A stretch of 64,000 nucleotides of DNA from Caballeronia temeraria (GTDB taxonomy: Bacteria; Pseudomonadota; Gammaproteobacteria; Burkholderiales; Burkholderiaceae), in the NCBI RefSeq assembly GCF_001544795.2, contig NZ_FCOI02000004.1, forward strand, positions 124,001 through 188,000, given 5' to 3'. Each line of letters opens with the position of its first letter. Positions within the stretch are counted from its first letter, which is position 1. A program made the position numbers and the translations under genes. This document shows positions 20,061 to 28,946 of this stretch, piece by piece. The notes beneath the pieces were generated by a model. That model was not told the origin of the DNA and did no database searches. It worked only from the letters and a program-made list of their open reading frames with translations.

Positions 20061-21704
20061 ATGACCGCCGACATGTACGACGATGGCCTTCCCAAAACAG
20101 CCGCCAATTTCGCCCAGCTCACGCCGCTGAAGTTCATCGAGCGCGCGGCGTCCGTCTATCCGACGCGTCCCGCCATCGTGCACGGCGACGTGCGGCGCAA
20201 CTGGGCCGACACCTACGCGCGCACGCGGCGGCTCGCATCGGCGCTGGCTGCGCGCGGCATCGGCTTGGGCGACACCGTCGCGGCCATGCTGCCGAACACG
20301 CCCGAGATGGTCGAAGCGCACTTCGGCGTGCCGATGACAGGCGCCGTGCTCAACACGCTCAACACGCGGCTCGACGCCGCCACGCTCGCGTTCATGCTCA
20401 CGCACGGCGAGGCGAAGGCGGTGCTCGTCGATCGCGAGTTCTCGGATGTGATGCGTCGCGCGTTGAAAGACGTGCCGCAAAACGTGCTCGTCGTCGATGT
20501 CGACGATCCGCAATACACGGGCGCGGGCGAGCGCATCGGTGAGATCGAATATGAGGCGCTGCTCGCGAGCGGCGATCCCGCATACGAATGGTCGCCGCCA
20601 TCGGACGAATGGAACGCCATCTGCCTGAACTACACATCGGGCACGACGGGCAATCCGAAGGGCGTGGTCTACCACCATCGCGGCGCGTACACGAATGCGG
20701 TGAGCAATATCCTCGAATGGGACATGCCGAAGCACGCGGTGTATTTGTGGACGCTGCCGATGTTCCACTGCAACGGCTGGTGCTTTCCGTGGACCGTCGC
20801 GGCGCGCGCGGGCGTGAACGTGTGCCTGCGCCGCGTCGATGCGAAGAGCATCCTCGATCTGATCCGCAACGAACGCGTGACGCACTATTGCGGCGCGCCG
20901 ATCGTGCAGAACCTGCTCGTCAACGCACCGGACGAGATGAAGGCCGGCATCGAACAGAAGGTTCACGCGATGGTCGCGGGCGCCGCGCCGCCCGCCGCCA
21001 TGATCGAAGGCATGGAACGCATGGGCTTCGAACTGACTCACGTGTATGGTCTTACCGAGGTATATGGTCCGGCCACGGTCTGTCCGCAGCAGGCCGAATG
21101 GAGCGCGCTGGATATCGGCGAGCGTGCGCGCTTGAACGCGCGTCAAGGCGTGCGCTATCACTTGCAGGACGCGGTCAGCGTGCTCGATCCGCTAACGATG
21201 GAACCCGTACCTTCCGATGGAGAGACGATCGGCGAGATCATGTTCCGCGGCAACATCGCGATGAAGGGTTATCTGAAGAATGCAGCCGCGACCGAAGAAG
21301 CATTTCGCGGCGGCTGGTTTCATACGGGCGATCTTGCCGTCGCGTATCCGGACGGCTATGTGCGCATCAAGGATCGCAGCAAGGACATCATCATCTCGGG
21401 CGGCGAGAACATATCGAGCATCGAGGTCGAGGACGTGCTGTACAGGCATCCGGCGGTGCTCGCCGTGGCCGTCGTCGCGAAGCCGGATGCGCGCTGGGGC
21501 GAGACGCCTTGCGCGTTCGTCGAACTGAAGAATGGCGCGCATGCGAGCGCGGAAGAATTGATCGCGCATTGCAAGCAGCATCTCGCCGGTTTCAAGGTGC
21601 CGCGCGCGATCGAGTTCTGCGAGTTGCCGAAGACATCGACGGGCAAGATCCAGAAGTTCGAATTGCGCAAGCGCGCGGGGTCCGTCGCCGCAATCGACGT
21701 TTGA
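20061..21704 (+). CDS. Acyl-CoA synthetase (AMP-forming)
   Basis: A 547-residue ANL-family ligase that activates a carboxylic acid to its CoA thioester using ATP. All core motifs are present: the P-loop YTSGTTGNPKGVVYHHRG (about 191-208), GLTEVYGP, GWFHTGDLAV, KDIIISGGENISS and the catalytic lysine motif PKTSTGKIQKFELR near the C-terminus. The style is that of medium-chain acyl-CoA ligases (AlkK-like). A GAGGAG site precedes the ATG. It is followed 13 bp later by an enoyl-CoA hydratase, so the pair serves beta-oxidation of some acid. Confidence 0.93.
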   Translation: MTADMYDDGLPKTAANFAQLTPLKFIERAASVYPTRPAIVHGDVRRNWADTYARTRRLASALAARGIGLGDTVAAMLPNTPEMVEAHFGVPMTGAVLNTLNTRLDAATLAFMLTHGEAKAVLVDREFSDVMRRALKDVPQNVLVVDVDDPQYTGAGERIGEIEYEALLASGDPAYEWSPPSDEWNAICLNYTSGTTGNPKGVVYHHRGAYTNAVSNILEWDMPKHAVYLWTLPMFHCNGWCFPWTVAARAGVNVCLRRVDAKSILDLIRNERVTHYCGAPIVQNLLVNAPDEMKAGIEQKVHAMVAGAAPPAAMIEGMERMGFELTHVYGLTEVYGPATVCPQQAEWSALDIGERARLNARQGVRYHLQDAVSVLDPLTMEPVPSDGETIGEIMFRGNIAMKGYLKNAAATEEAFRGGWFHTGDLAVAYPDGYVRIKDRSKDIIISGGENISSIEVEDVLYRHPAVLAVAVVAKPDARWGETPCAFVELKNGAHASAEELIAHCKQHLAGFKVPRAIEFCELPKTSTGKIQKFELRKRAGSVAAIDV

Positions 21705-21717
21705 TGGAGACACGACA

Positions 21718-22497
21718 ATGAGCGAACTCGTTCTGATCGAACGCGATGCGTATGACATAAAGGGCGTGGTCAGGCTCACGCTGAATCGGCCCGATGCGTT
21801 CAACGCCCTGTCCGAACCGATGCTCGATGCGCTCGAACGCGCCTTGCAGGACATCGCGCAATCCGATGCGCGCGTCGTCGTGCTGGCCGGCGAAGGCCGT
21901 GCGTTCTGCGCGGGCCATGATCTCAAGGAGATGCGCGCGCAACCCGCCATCGACTACTATCGCGAGCTTTTCGCGCGCTGCTCGCGCATGATGCTGACGA
22001 TCCAGCGCATGCCGCAACCGGTGATCGCGCGGGTGCAGGGCATCGCGACGGCGGCGGGATGTCAGCTCGTCGCGATGTGCGATCTCGCGGTCGCATCGAG
22101 CGAAGCGCGTTTCGCGGTATCGGGCGTGAATCTCGGGCTCTTTTGCGCGACGCCGAGTGTGGCGCTGTCGCGCAACGTATCGCGCAAGGCTGCATTCGAG
22201 ATGCTCGTGACCGGCGAATTCATCGACGCGGCCACCGCGCGTGAACGCGGCCTCGTGAATCGCGTCGCGTCGCCGGGCGAACTCGACGATACCGTGCGCA
22301 AGATGGCCGCGACCATCGCCGCCAAACCGCGCGAGGCGGTCGCGGCGGGCAAGGATTTGTTCTATCGGCAACTCGAAACCGGCATCGAAGCCGCATATGC
22401 GCTCGCATCGGAAACGATGGCCTGCAACATGATGGACGACGCCACGCTCGAAGGCACGCAGGCCTTCATCGAGAAACGTCCGCCGCGCTGGGATTGA
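21718..22497 (+). CDS. Enoyl-CoA hydratase/isomerase family protein
   Basis: A 259-residue crotonase-fold protein. The oxyanion-hole segments are seen in GRAFCAGHDLKEM (about 60-72) and IATAAGCQLVAMCDLAVASS (about 105-124). The variant IATAAGCQLVA and the C-terminal FIEKRPPRWD resemble the ECHDC3 branch rather than classic FadB-type hydratases, so hydration is likely but not certain. It is co-transcribed with the acyl-CoA synthetase. Its 3' end nearly meets the convergent DUF779 gene. Confidence 0.9.
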   Translation: MSELVLIERDAYDIKGVVRLTLNRPDAFNALSEPMLDALERALQDIAQSDARVVVLAGEGRAFCAGHDLKEMRAQPAIDYYRELFARCSRMMLTIQRMPQPVIARVQGIATAAGCQLVAMCDLAVASSEARFAVSGVNLGLFCATPSVALSRNVSRKAAFEMLVTGEFIDAATARERGLVNRVASPGELDDTVRKMAATIAAKPREAVAAGKDLFYRQLETGIEAAYALASETMACNMMDDATLEGTQAFIEKRPPRWD

Positions 22498-22500
22498 ACG

Positions 22501-22890
22501 TCAGCTCACGTGCTCGACCGGATGCTCGTCGAGCCACGCGTTCTCTTCGTCGCTGTATAGACGCGAGCGCGTGAGAAAGCGCAAACCGGACGGCCGCTCC
22601 AGCGAGAACATGCCGCCGTTGCCCGGTACTGCGTCGATGATGAGCTGCGTGTGCTGCCAGTATTCGTACTGCGATTCGGTCATGTAAAACGGCACGCCGC
22701 CGATCGCGCCCAGCTTCACGTCCGAGCCGCCGACCATGAACTCGTTGACCGGAAAGCACATCGGCGCGCTGCCGTCGCAGCACCCGCCGGATTGATGGAA
22801 CAGCACCTCGCCGTGTTCGGCCTTGAGCTTTTCGATCAAGTCGATCGCAGCGGGCGTTGCGGTCACGCGCTGCACTTCCTGTTCGCTCAT
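22501..22890 (-). CDS. DUF779 protein, partner of aldehyde dehydrogenase
   Basis: A 129-residue DUF779 family member. The signature GGCCDGSAPMCFP is clear, with three cysteines that could bind metal, followed by YMTESQYEYWQHTQLIID. The biochemical role of the family is not known, but it regularly accompanies AcoD/ExaC-type aldehyde dehydrogenases, as it does here immediately downstream. The start at MSEQEVQRV has a GGGGAC site; a GTG at 22929 is possible but lies inside a hairpin. Confidence 0.88.
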   Translation of the reverse strand: MSEQEVQRVTATPAAIDLIEKLKAEHGEVLFHQSGGCCDGSAPMCFPVNEFMVGGSDVKLGAIGGVPFYMTESQYEYWQHTQLIIDAVPGNGGMFSLERPSGLRFLTRSRLYSDEENAWLDEHPVEHVS

Positions 22891-22920
22891 GATGTCCCCG
22901 TCGTTCGAATCGCCGGAATT

Positions 22921-22946
22921 GGCCGCCACCGAAGCGGGTGGCGGCC
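22921..22946 (-). terminator. Intercistronic hairpin between aldehyde dehydrogenase and DUF779
   Basis: GGCCGCCACC and GGTGGCGGCC form a perfect 10-bp stem with a 6-base loop, 9 bp after the aldehyde dehydrogenase stop and 30 bp before the DUF779 start. No T-tract follows on the minus strand. It may stabilise the upstream mRNA or partly reduce read-through rather than terminate fully. Confidence 0.5.
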
Positions 22947-22955
22947 TCGCACGCG

Positions 22956-24476
22956 TTAGAAGAAGCCGAGCGGCTTGTCGCTATAGCTGACGAGCATGTT
23001 CTTCGTCTGCTGATAGTGATCGAGCATCATCTTGTGATTCTCGCGTCCGATGCCCGATTGCTTGTAGCCGCCGAACGCCGCGTGCGCCGGATACGCGTGA
23101 TAGCAGTTCGTCCACACGCGTCCAGCCTGAATCGCGCGGCCGAAGCGATATGCCCGCGTGCCGTCGCGCGTCCACACGCCCGCGCCGAGACCGTAGAGCG
23201 TGTCGTTCGCGATTTCGAGCGCTTCTTCCTCGTCCTTGAAGGTCGTCACCGAGAGCACCGGCCCGAAGATTTCCTCCTGGAAGATGCGCATCTTGTTGTG
23301 GCCTTTGAAGACCGTCGGCTTGACGTAGTAGCCGTTCTTCAGTTCGCCCTCGAACGTGGCGCGCTCGCCGCCGGAAAGACACTCCGCGCCTTCCTGCTTG
23401 CCGAGATCGATATACGACAGGATCTTTTCCAGCTGCTCCTGCGATGCCTGCGCGCCGATCATCGTCTTCGTATCGAGCGGATGGCCTTGCGCGATCGCCG
23501 CGACGCGCTTCAACGCACGCTCCATGAAGCGCTCGTAAATCGACTCCTGCACGAGCGCGCGCGACGGGCATGTGCACACTTCGCCCTGATTGAGCGCGAA
23601 CATCGTGAAGCCTTCGAGCGCTTTGTCGAAGAAGCTGTCGTCGGCGTTGAGCACGTCTTCGAAGAAGATGTTCGGGCTCTTGCCGCCCAGCTCCAGCGTG
23701 ACGGGAATCAGATTCTGGCTCGCGTACTGCATGATGAGGCGGCCCGTCGTGGTTTCGCCCGTGAAGGCGATCTTCGCGATGCGCTTGTTCGACGCGAGCG
23801 GCTTGCCCGCTTCCAGACCGAAGCCGTTCACGACGTTGAGCACGCCCGGCGGCAGCAAGTCTCCGATCACTTCGAGCAGCACGAGAATCGACGCGGGCGT
23901 CTGCTCGGCCGGCTTCAGCACGACGCAGTTGCCGGCCGCGAGCGCGGGCGCGAGCTTCCACACGGCCATCAGGATCGGAAAATTCCACGGAATGATCTGC
24001 CCGACGACGCCGAGCGGCTCATGGAAGTGATACGCGACCGTATCGTGATCGATCTCCGAGATGCCGCCTTCCTGCGAACGCGCCGCGCTCGCGAAATAGC
24101 GGAAGTGATCGATCGCGAGCGGGATGTCGGCGGCCATCGTCTCGCGCAGCGGCTTGCCGTTGTCGATGGATTCGGCCAGCGCGAGGCGCGACAGGTTCTG
24201 CTCCATGCGGTCGGCGAGCTTCAGCAGCAGATTCGCGCGATCCGTGACGGAGGTTCTGCCCCATGACGTCTTGGCGGCATGGGCTGCATCGAGCGCGGCT
24301 TCGATATCGGCTTCGCGCGAACGCGGAATCGACGTGAAGGGCTCGCCGGTGATCGGCGAGATGTTGTCGAAATACTCACCGCCCGCGGGCGGCACCCACT
24401 TGCCGCCGATGAAGTTGCCGTACTGCTTCTTGTAAGGGTATTCGGTGCTCAGGAACTGCATCTCTGCGTGATTCAT
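22956..24476 (-). CDS. acoD: NAD-dependent acetaldehyde/aldehyde dehydrogenase, AcoD/ExaC type
   Basis: A 506-residue aldehyde dehydrogenase, the length I recall for AcoD (acetaldehyde dehydrogenase II) of Ralstonia eutropha. Catalytic features are the Glu in [16 protein letters not shown] and the nucleophilic Cys in [16 protein letters not shown]; the NAD-fold segment [17 protein letters not shown] is present. The role is oxidation of acetaldehyde to acetate in ethanol or acetoin use, or broader aldehyde detoxification. A GAGGAG site lies 9 bases before the ATG. A sigma-54-type promoter and inverted repeats lie upstream, and DUF779 follows. Confidence 0.93.
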   Translation of the reverse strand: MNHAEMQFLSTEYPYKKQYGNFIGGKWVPPAGGEYFDNISPITGEPFTSIPRSREADIEAALDAAHAAKTSWGRTSVTDRANLLLKLADRMEQNLSRLALAESIDNGKPLRETMAADIPLAIDHFRYFASAARSQEGGISEIDHDTVAYHFHEPLGVVGQIIPWNFPILMAVWKLAPALAAGNCVVLKPAEQTPASILVLLEVIGDLLPPGVLNVVNGFGLEAGKPLASNKRIAKIAFTGETTTGRLIMQYASQNLIPVTLELGGKSPNIFFEDVLNADDSFFDKALEGFTMFALNQGEVCTCPSRALVQESIYERFMERALKRVAAIAQGHPLDTKTMIGAQASQEQLEKILSYIDLGKQEGAECLSGGERATFEGELKNGYYVKPTVFKGHNKMRIFQEEIFGPVLSVTTFKDEEEALEIANDTLYGLGAGVWTRDGTRAYRFGRAIQAGRVWTNCYHAYPAHAAFGGYKQSGIGRENHKMMLDHYQQTKNMLVSYSDKPLGFF

Positions 24477-24546
24477 TTCTATGTGCTCCTCGCATGTCGA
24501 CGTGAACGGGCCGGCACAGCCGATGTCCGGCGCCGGTCGCTGTTGT

Positions 24547-24563
24547 TTGCGAGTTCCATGCCA
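24547..24563 (-). promoter_or_regulatory. Probable sigma-54 promoter of the aldehyde dehydrogenase
   Basis: On the minus strand TGGCATGGAACTCGCAA matches the -24/-12 consensus TGGCACG-N4-TTGCW with two mismatches and keeps the invariant GG and GC exactly 10 bases apart. It lies about 70 bp before the start codon. AcoD genes of related bacteria are known to be sigma-54/AcoR controlled, which makes this assignment plausible. No AcoR-type activator gene is in the window. Confidence 0.55.
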
Positions 24564-24654
24564 TCGTGCGCGGGACGATGCCGCGCCCGCGCGAGCCGCA
24601 TCGTCATGCGGCTTCGCGGGATGTCGTCAGGGTTTGTACGAAGGTGATGCGAAC

Positions 24655-24701
24655 TGTTCACATTCAGAACACCTGCCCCGCCCTGTAGCGATGCGATACA
24701 G
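24655..24701. promoter_or_regulatory. Two inverted repeats, possible activator sites
   Basis: TGTTC-N7-GAACA (24655-24671) and CTGTA-N9-TACAG (24683-24701) lie 92-154 bp upstream of the sigma-54-like element, the usual distance for enhancer-binding activator sites. They could bind an AcoR-type protein. The arms are short, so chance is possible. Confidence 0.4.
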
Positions 24702-25006
24702 CGCCTCGGGCGTTGCCGCACGACGTTCACGCCTACACGCGCTGCGGGCAAACGCTTATGGCACGAGTGTTCATATTGCAAAGCCTTTCACAGTTGTCTA
24801 TGGTCATGCCAGCCGTGGCAAAGCGTCGCATCTATATGTCGTTCCATCGCATGTTTGGGCGACGCGAAATGGCCCTGCGCGCGCGATGCAAACCGCATCC
24901 GCGCACGCATGACCACGGCGGGCTGCTCGCGTCCGGTGACCCCGGCGCCGGCACCTCAAGCAAACGATGAGCGCGCACGTGCACGCGACGCGCCACGGAG
25001 ACCACA

Positions 25007-26404
25007 ATGAACAGCACACTCAATCAAGGGGCCGTCCACGGCCCGACAAGCTTTTTCTCCAAGGAAGCGACCATCGCCCGGCCCGGATTCTCGCGCTGGA
25101 TGGTGCCGCCCGCCGCGCTGGCTGTTCACTTGTGCATCGGGCAGGCGTATGCGTTCTCGGTGTTCAATGCGCCGCTCACGAAGATCATCGGCATCACGAA
25201 ATCCGCGCCGGATGACTGGTCGCTGACCACGCTCGGCTGGATCTTCTCGCTCGCGATCGTGTTTCTGGGCCTGTCCGCCGCGTTCGCGGGCAAGTGGCTC
25301 GAAAAGGTCGGCCCGCGCCGCACGATGTTCACCGCGGCCTGCTGCTTCGGCGGCGGCTTTCTCGTGTCGGCGCTCGGTGTCTATCTGCATCAGATCTGGC
25401 TGCTGTATCTCGGCTATGGCGTGATCGGCGGCATCGGACTGGGGCTCGGCTATGTGTCGCCGGTGTCGACGCTGATCCGCTGGTTCCCGGATCGTCGCGG
25501 CATGGCAACCGGCATGGCGATCATGGGCTTTGGCGGCGGCGCGATGATCGCGGCGCCCGGTTCGGTCGCGCTGATGAACTACTTCAAGAGCGCGACGAGC
25601 GCGGGCGTCGCCGAAACATTCGTCGTGCTCGGCGTGCTCTATTTCATCTCGATGACGATCGGCGCGCTCGCGATCCGCATCCCGCCGGCGGACTGGAAGC
25701 CGGCTGGCTGGACGCCGCCCGCGACCGCGAAGAAGATGATCACGAAGAACCACGTGCATATCGATCAGGCGCTGAAGACGCCGCAGTTCTATCTGCTGTG
25801 GCTCGTGCTGTTCCTGAACGTGACGGCGGGCATCGGCGTGCTCGGCCAGGCATCGGTGATGATTCAGGAGAGCTTCAAGGCGTCGATCACGGCGGGCGCG
25901 GCGGCGGGCTTCGTCGGGCTGCTGTCGCTGTTCAACATGGGCGGGCGTTTCGTGTGGGCGTCGGCGTCGGACTGGATCGGCCGCAAGACGACCTACTTCG
26001 TGTTCTTCACGCTCGGCGCGGTGCTGTATTTCCTCGTGCCGCAGTTCGCGGGATCGGGCAATATCGCGCTCTTCGTGCTGGCGTACGGCATCATCCTGTC
26101 GATGTACGGCGGCGGCTTCGCGACCATTCCCGCGTATCTCGCGGACATGTTCGGCACGGCGTTCGTCGGCGGCATTCATGGACGCCTCCTGACCGCGTGG
26201 GCAGCGGCGGGCGTCGCGGGACCGGTGCTCGTGAATTACGTGCGCGCGTTTCAGGTGTCGCATGGCGTCGTCGGCGCCGAGGCGTACACGATGACGCTGC
26301 ATATCATGGCGGCGCTGCTGGTGATCGGCTTCGTCTGCAATCTGCTGGTTTCGCGCGTGCATGAGAAGCATCACATGAACACGTCGGCGCAGACCGCAAT
26401 CTAA
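25007..26404 (+). CDS. MFS transporter, oxalate/formate antiporter (OFA) family
   Basis: A 465-residue, 12-helix MFS carrier. Helix 1 region AALAVHLCIGQAYAFSVFNA and the loop WFPDRRGMATGMAIMGFGGG are typical of the OFA family, and GRFVWASASDWIGRKTTY is the cytoplasmic loop of the second half. The length of the cytoplasmic centre is normal. The family exchanges small carboxylates such as oxalate and formate; the substrate here is not shown by sequence. It is followed 21 bp later by a 45-residue membrane protein, and is divergent from the AcoD-like gene. Confidence 0.88.
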   Translation: MNSTLNQGAVHGPTSFFSKEATIARPGFSRWMVPPAALAVHLCIGQAYAFSVFNAPLTKIIGITKSAPDDWSLTTLGWIFSLAIVFLGLSAAFAGKWLEKVGPRRTMFTAACCFGGGFLVSALGVYLHQIWLLYLGYGVIGGIGLGLGYVSPVSTLIRWFPDRRGMATGMAIMGFGGGAMIAAPGSVALMNYFKSATSAGVAETFVVLGVLYFISMTIGALAIRIPPADWKPAGWTPPATAKKMITKNHVHIDQALKTPQFYLLWLVLFLNVTAGIGVLGQASVMIQESFKASITAGAAAGFVGLLSLFNMGGRFVWASASDWIGRKTTYFVFFTLGAVLYFLVPQFAGSGNIALFVLAYGIILSMYGGGFATIPAYLADMFGTAFVGGIHGRLLTAWAAAGVAGPVLVNYVRAFQVSHGVVGAEAYTMTLHIMAALLVIGFVCNLLVSRVHEKHHMNTSAQTAI

Positions 26405-26425
26405 GAGTCAACGAGGAGATCCGCG

Positions 26426-26563
26426 ATGAATACCCGCATCGATAGTCAGGAAGTGCACGCGTCGAACAAGGGGCTGCTCGTGCTGTTCTGGGCGTATGTG
26501 CTGATTCCGCTCGCATGGGGCGTGACGAATACGCTCACTCAGGCGGTCAAGCTGTTCCATTAA
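26426..26563 (+). CDS. Small membrane subunit of the OFA-type MFS transporter
   Basis: A 45-residue protein with one hydrophobic helix (about residues 17-36, GLLVLFWAYVLIPLAWGV) and a polar N-terminus. A strong GAGGAG site lies 8 bases before the ATG. In Burkholderiaceae such short proteins occur directly after OFA-family carriers and are annotated as small subunits of the transporter. Position, single helix and ribosome-binding site all support a real gene; the function is by association. Confidence 0.75.
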   Translation: MNTRIDSQEVHASNKGLLVLFWAYVLIPLAWGVTNTLTQAVKLFH

Positions 26564-26671
26564 GACGGCGGGACGATGTTTGCGCGCGCCGGAGGCCGAT
26601 GTATCGATCGGCTCACGGCGCGCGTTTCGTTTGCGGCGCGCGGATGGCCCCGCAAGCGGTATGTAATGTTC

Positions 26672-26791
26672 TCAGTGCCCGCGATCCTCCACCCGGCTCA
26701 AGCTGCGACGCGCCAGCACGCTCATGAACAGCGTGCCGCACACGAGCGCCGCCATATACACGCCAGCCATCATCCAATCCATTTCACTCAC
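26672..26791 (-). CDS. Small single-helix membrane protein
   Basis: A 39-residue reading starting at GTG: MSEMDWMMAGVYMAALVCGT, then a hydrophobic run continuing to about residue 25, and a charged tail (RRSLSRVEDRGH). A strong AAGGAGA site lies 6 bases upstream of the GTG. The hydrophobic helix followed by a basic, then mixed-charge tail is typical of real small membrane proteins. No family is recognised. It converges with the MFS small subunit gene and could be a second accessory peptide. Confidence 0.55.
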   Translation of the reverse strand: MSEMDWMMAGVYMAALVCGTLFMSVLARRSLSRVEDRGH

Positions 26792-26961
26792 GGTTGTTCT
26801 CCTTCGAATTGATCCGCAGCCGGGGCGCCGCGGGGATGATTCACACGATTCAACTACGTTCTGGCCTGATTTACGGCACGCGCGCGCAAAGGTTTAGCGC
26901 GACGGAATGAACGACGTTGGCGCCACGTTAAAGGAGGAAGCGAGAACGACGCGGCTGCATG

Positions 26962-26975
26962 ACCGACCGGTCGTT
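26962..26975. promoter_or_regulatory. TetR-type palindrome upstream of the HiPIP gene
   Basis: The core CGACCGGTCG is a perfect 10-bp palindrome, extended to 14 bp with one mismatch. ACCGACCGGTCGGT-like sequences are common operators of TetR/AcrR regulators. It lies about 110 bp before the HiPIP start. No TetR gene is adjacent. Confidence 0.3.
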
Positions 26976-27081
26976 CGATTCGCAAACGATCCGCGCGCAT
27001 CGGCAGTCGGCGCGGTATCGTTCGACTAGCGCCCGAGCGCGCACGACGAGATCCCCACAGACGATAAAACGGTCCACGACA

Positions 27082-27387
27082 ATGAACACGTCCCGCCGCA
27101 ACTTCATGGTTGTCAGCATCGGCGTGGGTTCGGCGCTATGGCTCACGCGAGCCCGCGCCGATGCGCCGCACCTGAGCGAATCCGATCCGGCGGCTGTCGC
27201 CGTCGGCTATAAGGAGGACGCCGCGAAGGTCGACAAAGCGAAATATCCGAACTTCGCGGCTGGACAGACATGCGCCAATTGCTCGCTGTATCAGGGCAAA
27301 TTGAGCGACGCCTGGGGCGGCTGCACGATCTTCAGCGACAAGCTCGTGGCCGGCAAGGGATGGTGCGCGTCCTACACGAACATGTGA
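27082..27387 (+). CDS. High-potential iron-sulfur protein (HiPIP)
   Basis: A 101-residue periplasmic [4Fe-4S] electron carrier. The N-terminus has a twin-arginine signal (SRRNFMVVS) with cleavage expected near residue 27. Four cysteines at 64, 67, 81 and 95 (CANC, GGC, GWC) match the HiPIP ligand pattern C-x2-C-x13-C-x13-C. It would pass electrons between periplasmic redox partners at high potential. The start is MNTSRRNF; a longer reading upstream is arginine-rich non-coding sequence. Confidence 0.92.
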   Translation: MNTSRRNFMVVSIGVGSALWLTRARADAPHLSESDPAAVAVGYKEDAAKVDKAKYPNFAAGQTCANCSLYQGKLSDAWGGCTIFSDKLVAGKGWCASYTNM

Positions 27388-27394
27388 CGCGGAT

Positions 27395-27901
27395 TCAGCG
27401 CACCGAGTACCCGACGAAGCGCCAGACGTTGTCCGAATCGAGAATGAACGTCACCATCTCGCGCGACGACTGACTGACCTGCGCGAACTGGGTATCGAAC
27501 AGGATATTGAGGTACGCGCCGGCGGGCATGTTGCCGGAGCCGTCGTAGCGATAGTGCTTCACGCCCATCGGCATGCGCAGTCCCGGCGCACCGAGCGGCG
27601 AACGGTCGCGTGTGACTTTCTTCACGAAGTCGTCGCGGGAAATGATCTGCTTGGCGATGGGCGAAGCCTGATCCCACACGTCGCCCGCCTTGTTCTGATC
27701 GATCAGCCGGACGACGGCCGATGCGACCTGCGCGACATCCTGGTCCTGCTTGTCGAGCGCGGCCTGTTGCTCCTTCGTGAGCGGCCGGACGACCGCGGGT
27801 TGTTGCGGCTTTTGGGTTTGCTGAGTTTGCTGCGCCTGGCACGCGATGCTGGTCGAGGCCAGCACGAGCGCGGCCAGCGAGAGGATGATGCTTGATTTCA
27901 T
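27395..27901 (-). CDS. DUF4019-like secreted protein
   Basis: A 168-residue protein with an N-terminal signal peptide (about 1-23), a Gln/Pro-rich stretch (about 24-38), and a domain with DVWDQASPIAKQIISRDDFV and the C-terminal FILDSDNVWRFVGYSVR, which matches the DUF4019 pattern. A cysteine near the cleavage site (SIACQAQ) makes a lipoprotein possible but the lipobox is poor. Function unknown; periplasmic. It converges with the HiPIP gene, with 7 bp between stops. Confidence 0.75.
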   Translation of the reverse strand: MKSSIILSLAALVLASTSIACQAQQTQQTQKPQQPAVVRPLTKEQQAALDKQDQDVAQVASAVVRLIDQNKAGDVWDQASPIAKQIISRDDFVKKVTRDRSPLGAPGLRMPMGVKHYRYDGSGNMPAGAYLNILFDTQFAQVSQSSREMVTFILDSDNVWRFVGYSVR

Positions 27902-28072
27902 GTTGCGGACGACGGTCGTTTCTCTGGCGCCGATTGTATCGCCGTACGCGCTCCATACGGTAAGAAATACTTAGTTTCAGAATTTTGCACTTTGCTGGAA
28001 CGGGTCGATCCAGCACACGTCTTGCTCCGCCATACAACGAACATCGCCCCATCGCTACCGCCGAGGATGAAC

Positions 28073-28946
28073 ATGCGACTCGTCGACTGGAACATTCAAT
28101 GGGGACGCGGCACGGATGGCCGCGTCGATCTGGCGCGTATCGTCGCGGAAGCCAAAGCGCTGCATGACTTTGACATTCTCTGCCTGCAGGAAGTGACGCG
28201 CGGCTTTCACGAAAGCGAGCAGTCCGGCGGGCTCGCGGGGCGCCCGTCCGCCGATCAGTTCGCCGAGCTCGAAGCGCTGATTCCCGGCGCGACCGTCATC
28301 GATGGAATCGGCTCGGACCTGCCGCCGGTCGGCGCGGGCATCGCGCGCCGCCAGTTCGGCAACGCGATCGTGAGCCGTCTGCCGGTGCGGCAAGTGCTGC
28401 GTCATTCGCTGCCGTGGCCCGCCGATCCCGCGAAGCCGTCGATGCTGCGCGTCGCGCTCGAAGCCGTCATCGACACCGACGTCGGTCCCTTGCGTGTCAT
28501 CAGCACGCATCTCGAGTTCTATTCGGAGACGCAACGGCTCGCGCAAGTCGCGCGTCTGCGCGCGCTGCATGCCGAAGCGTGCGCGCACGAACGTCAGCCC
28601 GCGAAGGCCGAAAGCCAGGCAAGCCCGTTCGCCGATACCGCGCGGCCCGTTTCCGCGATCGTCTGCGGCGACTTCAACAGCGCGTTCGACTCATCGGCGT
28701 ATCGCGCGATGCTCGAACCCATCGCCGATGCACCCGCTTTTCATCGATGCATGGACATGCGCGCATCCGGACGAGCCGCGCGCGGCGACCGTCGGTCTGT
28801 ACGATCACGACCAGTGGCCCGATGGCCCGTTCGCGTGCGACTTCATCTTCGTCACCGAAGACCTGAAGCCGCGCATCGCCGGATGCGACGCGGATCAGTC
28901 GAGCCGGTCATCGGATCATCAGCCGATGTGGCTCGAACTGCGCTAG
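28073..28946 (+). pseudogene. Endonuclease/exonuclease/phosphatase family protein with a +1 frameshift
   Basis: The gene encodes an EEP-fold metal-dependent phosphodiesterase of about 290 residues: MRLVDWNIQWGRG at the start, LCLQEV, ISTHLEF, and VCGDFNSAFDSS in the first frame; CDFIFVTEDLKPRI and the catalytic SDHQPMWLEL in another frame. The frame change lies at TTTT (28738-28741) in GCACCCGCTTTTCATCGATGC. Removing one T joins the two parts into a normal sequence (ADAPAFIDAWTCAHPDEP). It is either a real inactivating mutation or a homopolymer sequencing error. Start 28073 is preferred for its GAGG site. Confidence 0.85.

Larger units (their letters stand above)
24477..25006. other. 530-bp divergent control region
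   Basis: This gap separates the aldehyde dehydrogenase (minus) from the MFS carrier (plus). Seen in it are a sigma-54-like element and two inverted repeats, described separately. No convincing protein gene was found; short open readings on both strands are compositional. The promoter of the MFS gene was not identified. Confidence 0.5.

Noticed and set aside
24758-24780. TGGCACG followed by TTGCA as a plus-strand sigma-54 promoter for the MFS gene
   Set aside because: The GG and GC are 16 bases apart instead of 10, so the spacing is wrong.
24481-24970. Short plus- and minus-strand ORFs in the gap between aldehyde dehydrogenase and MFS genes
   Set aside because: No ribosome-binding sites, no family-like segments, and they overlap promoter elements.
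26959-27081. N-terminal extension of the HiPIP protein
   Set aside because: The added residues are Arg/Ser/Thr-rich and would bury the Tat signal; the native start is at the MNTSRRNF methionine.
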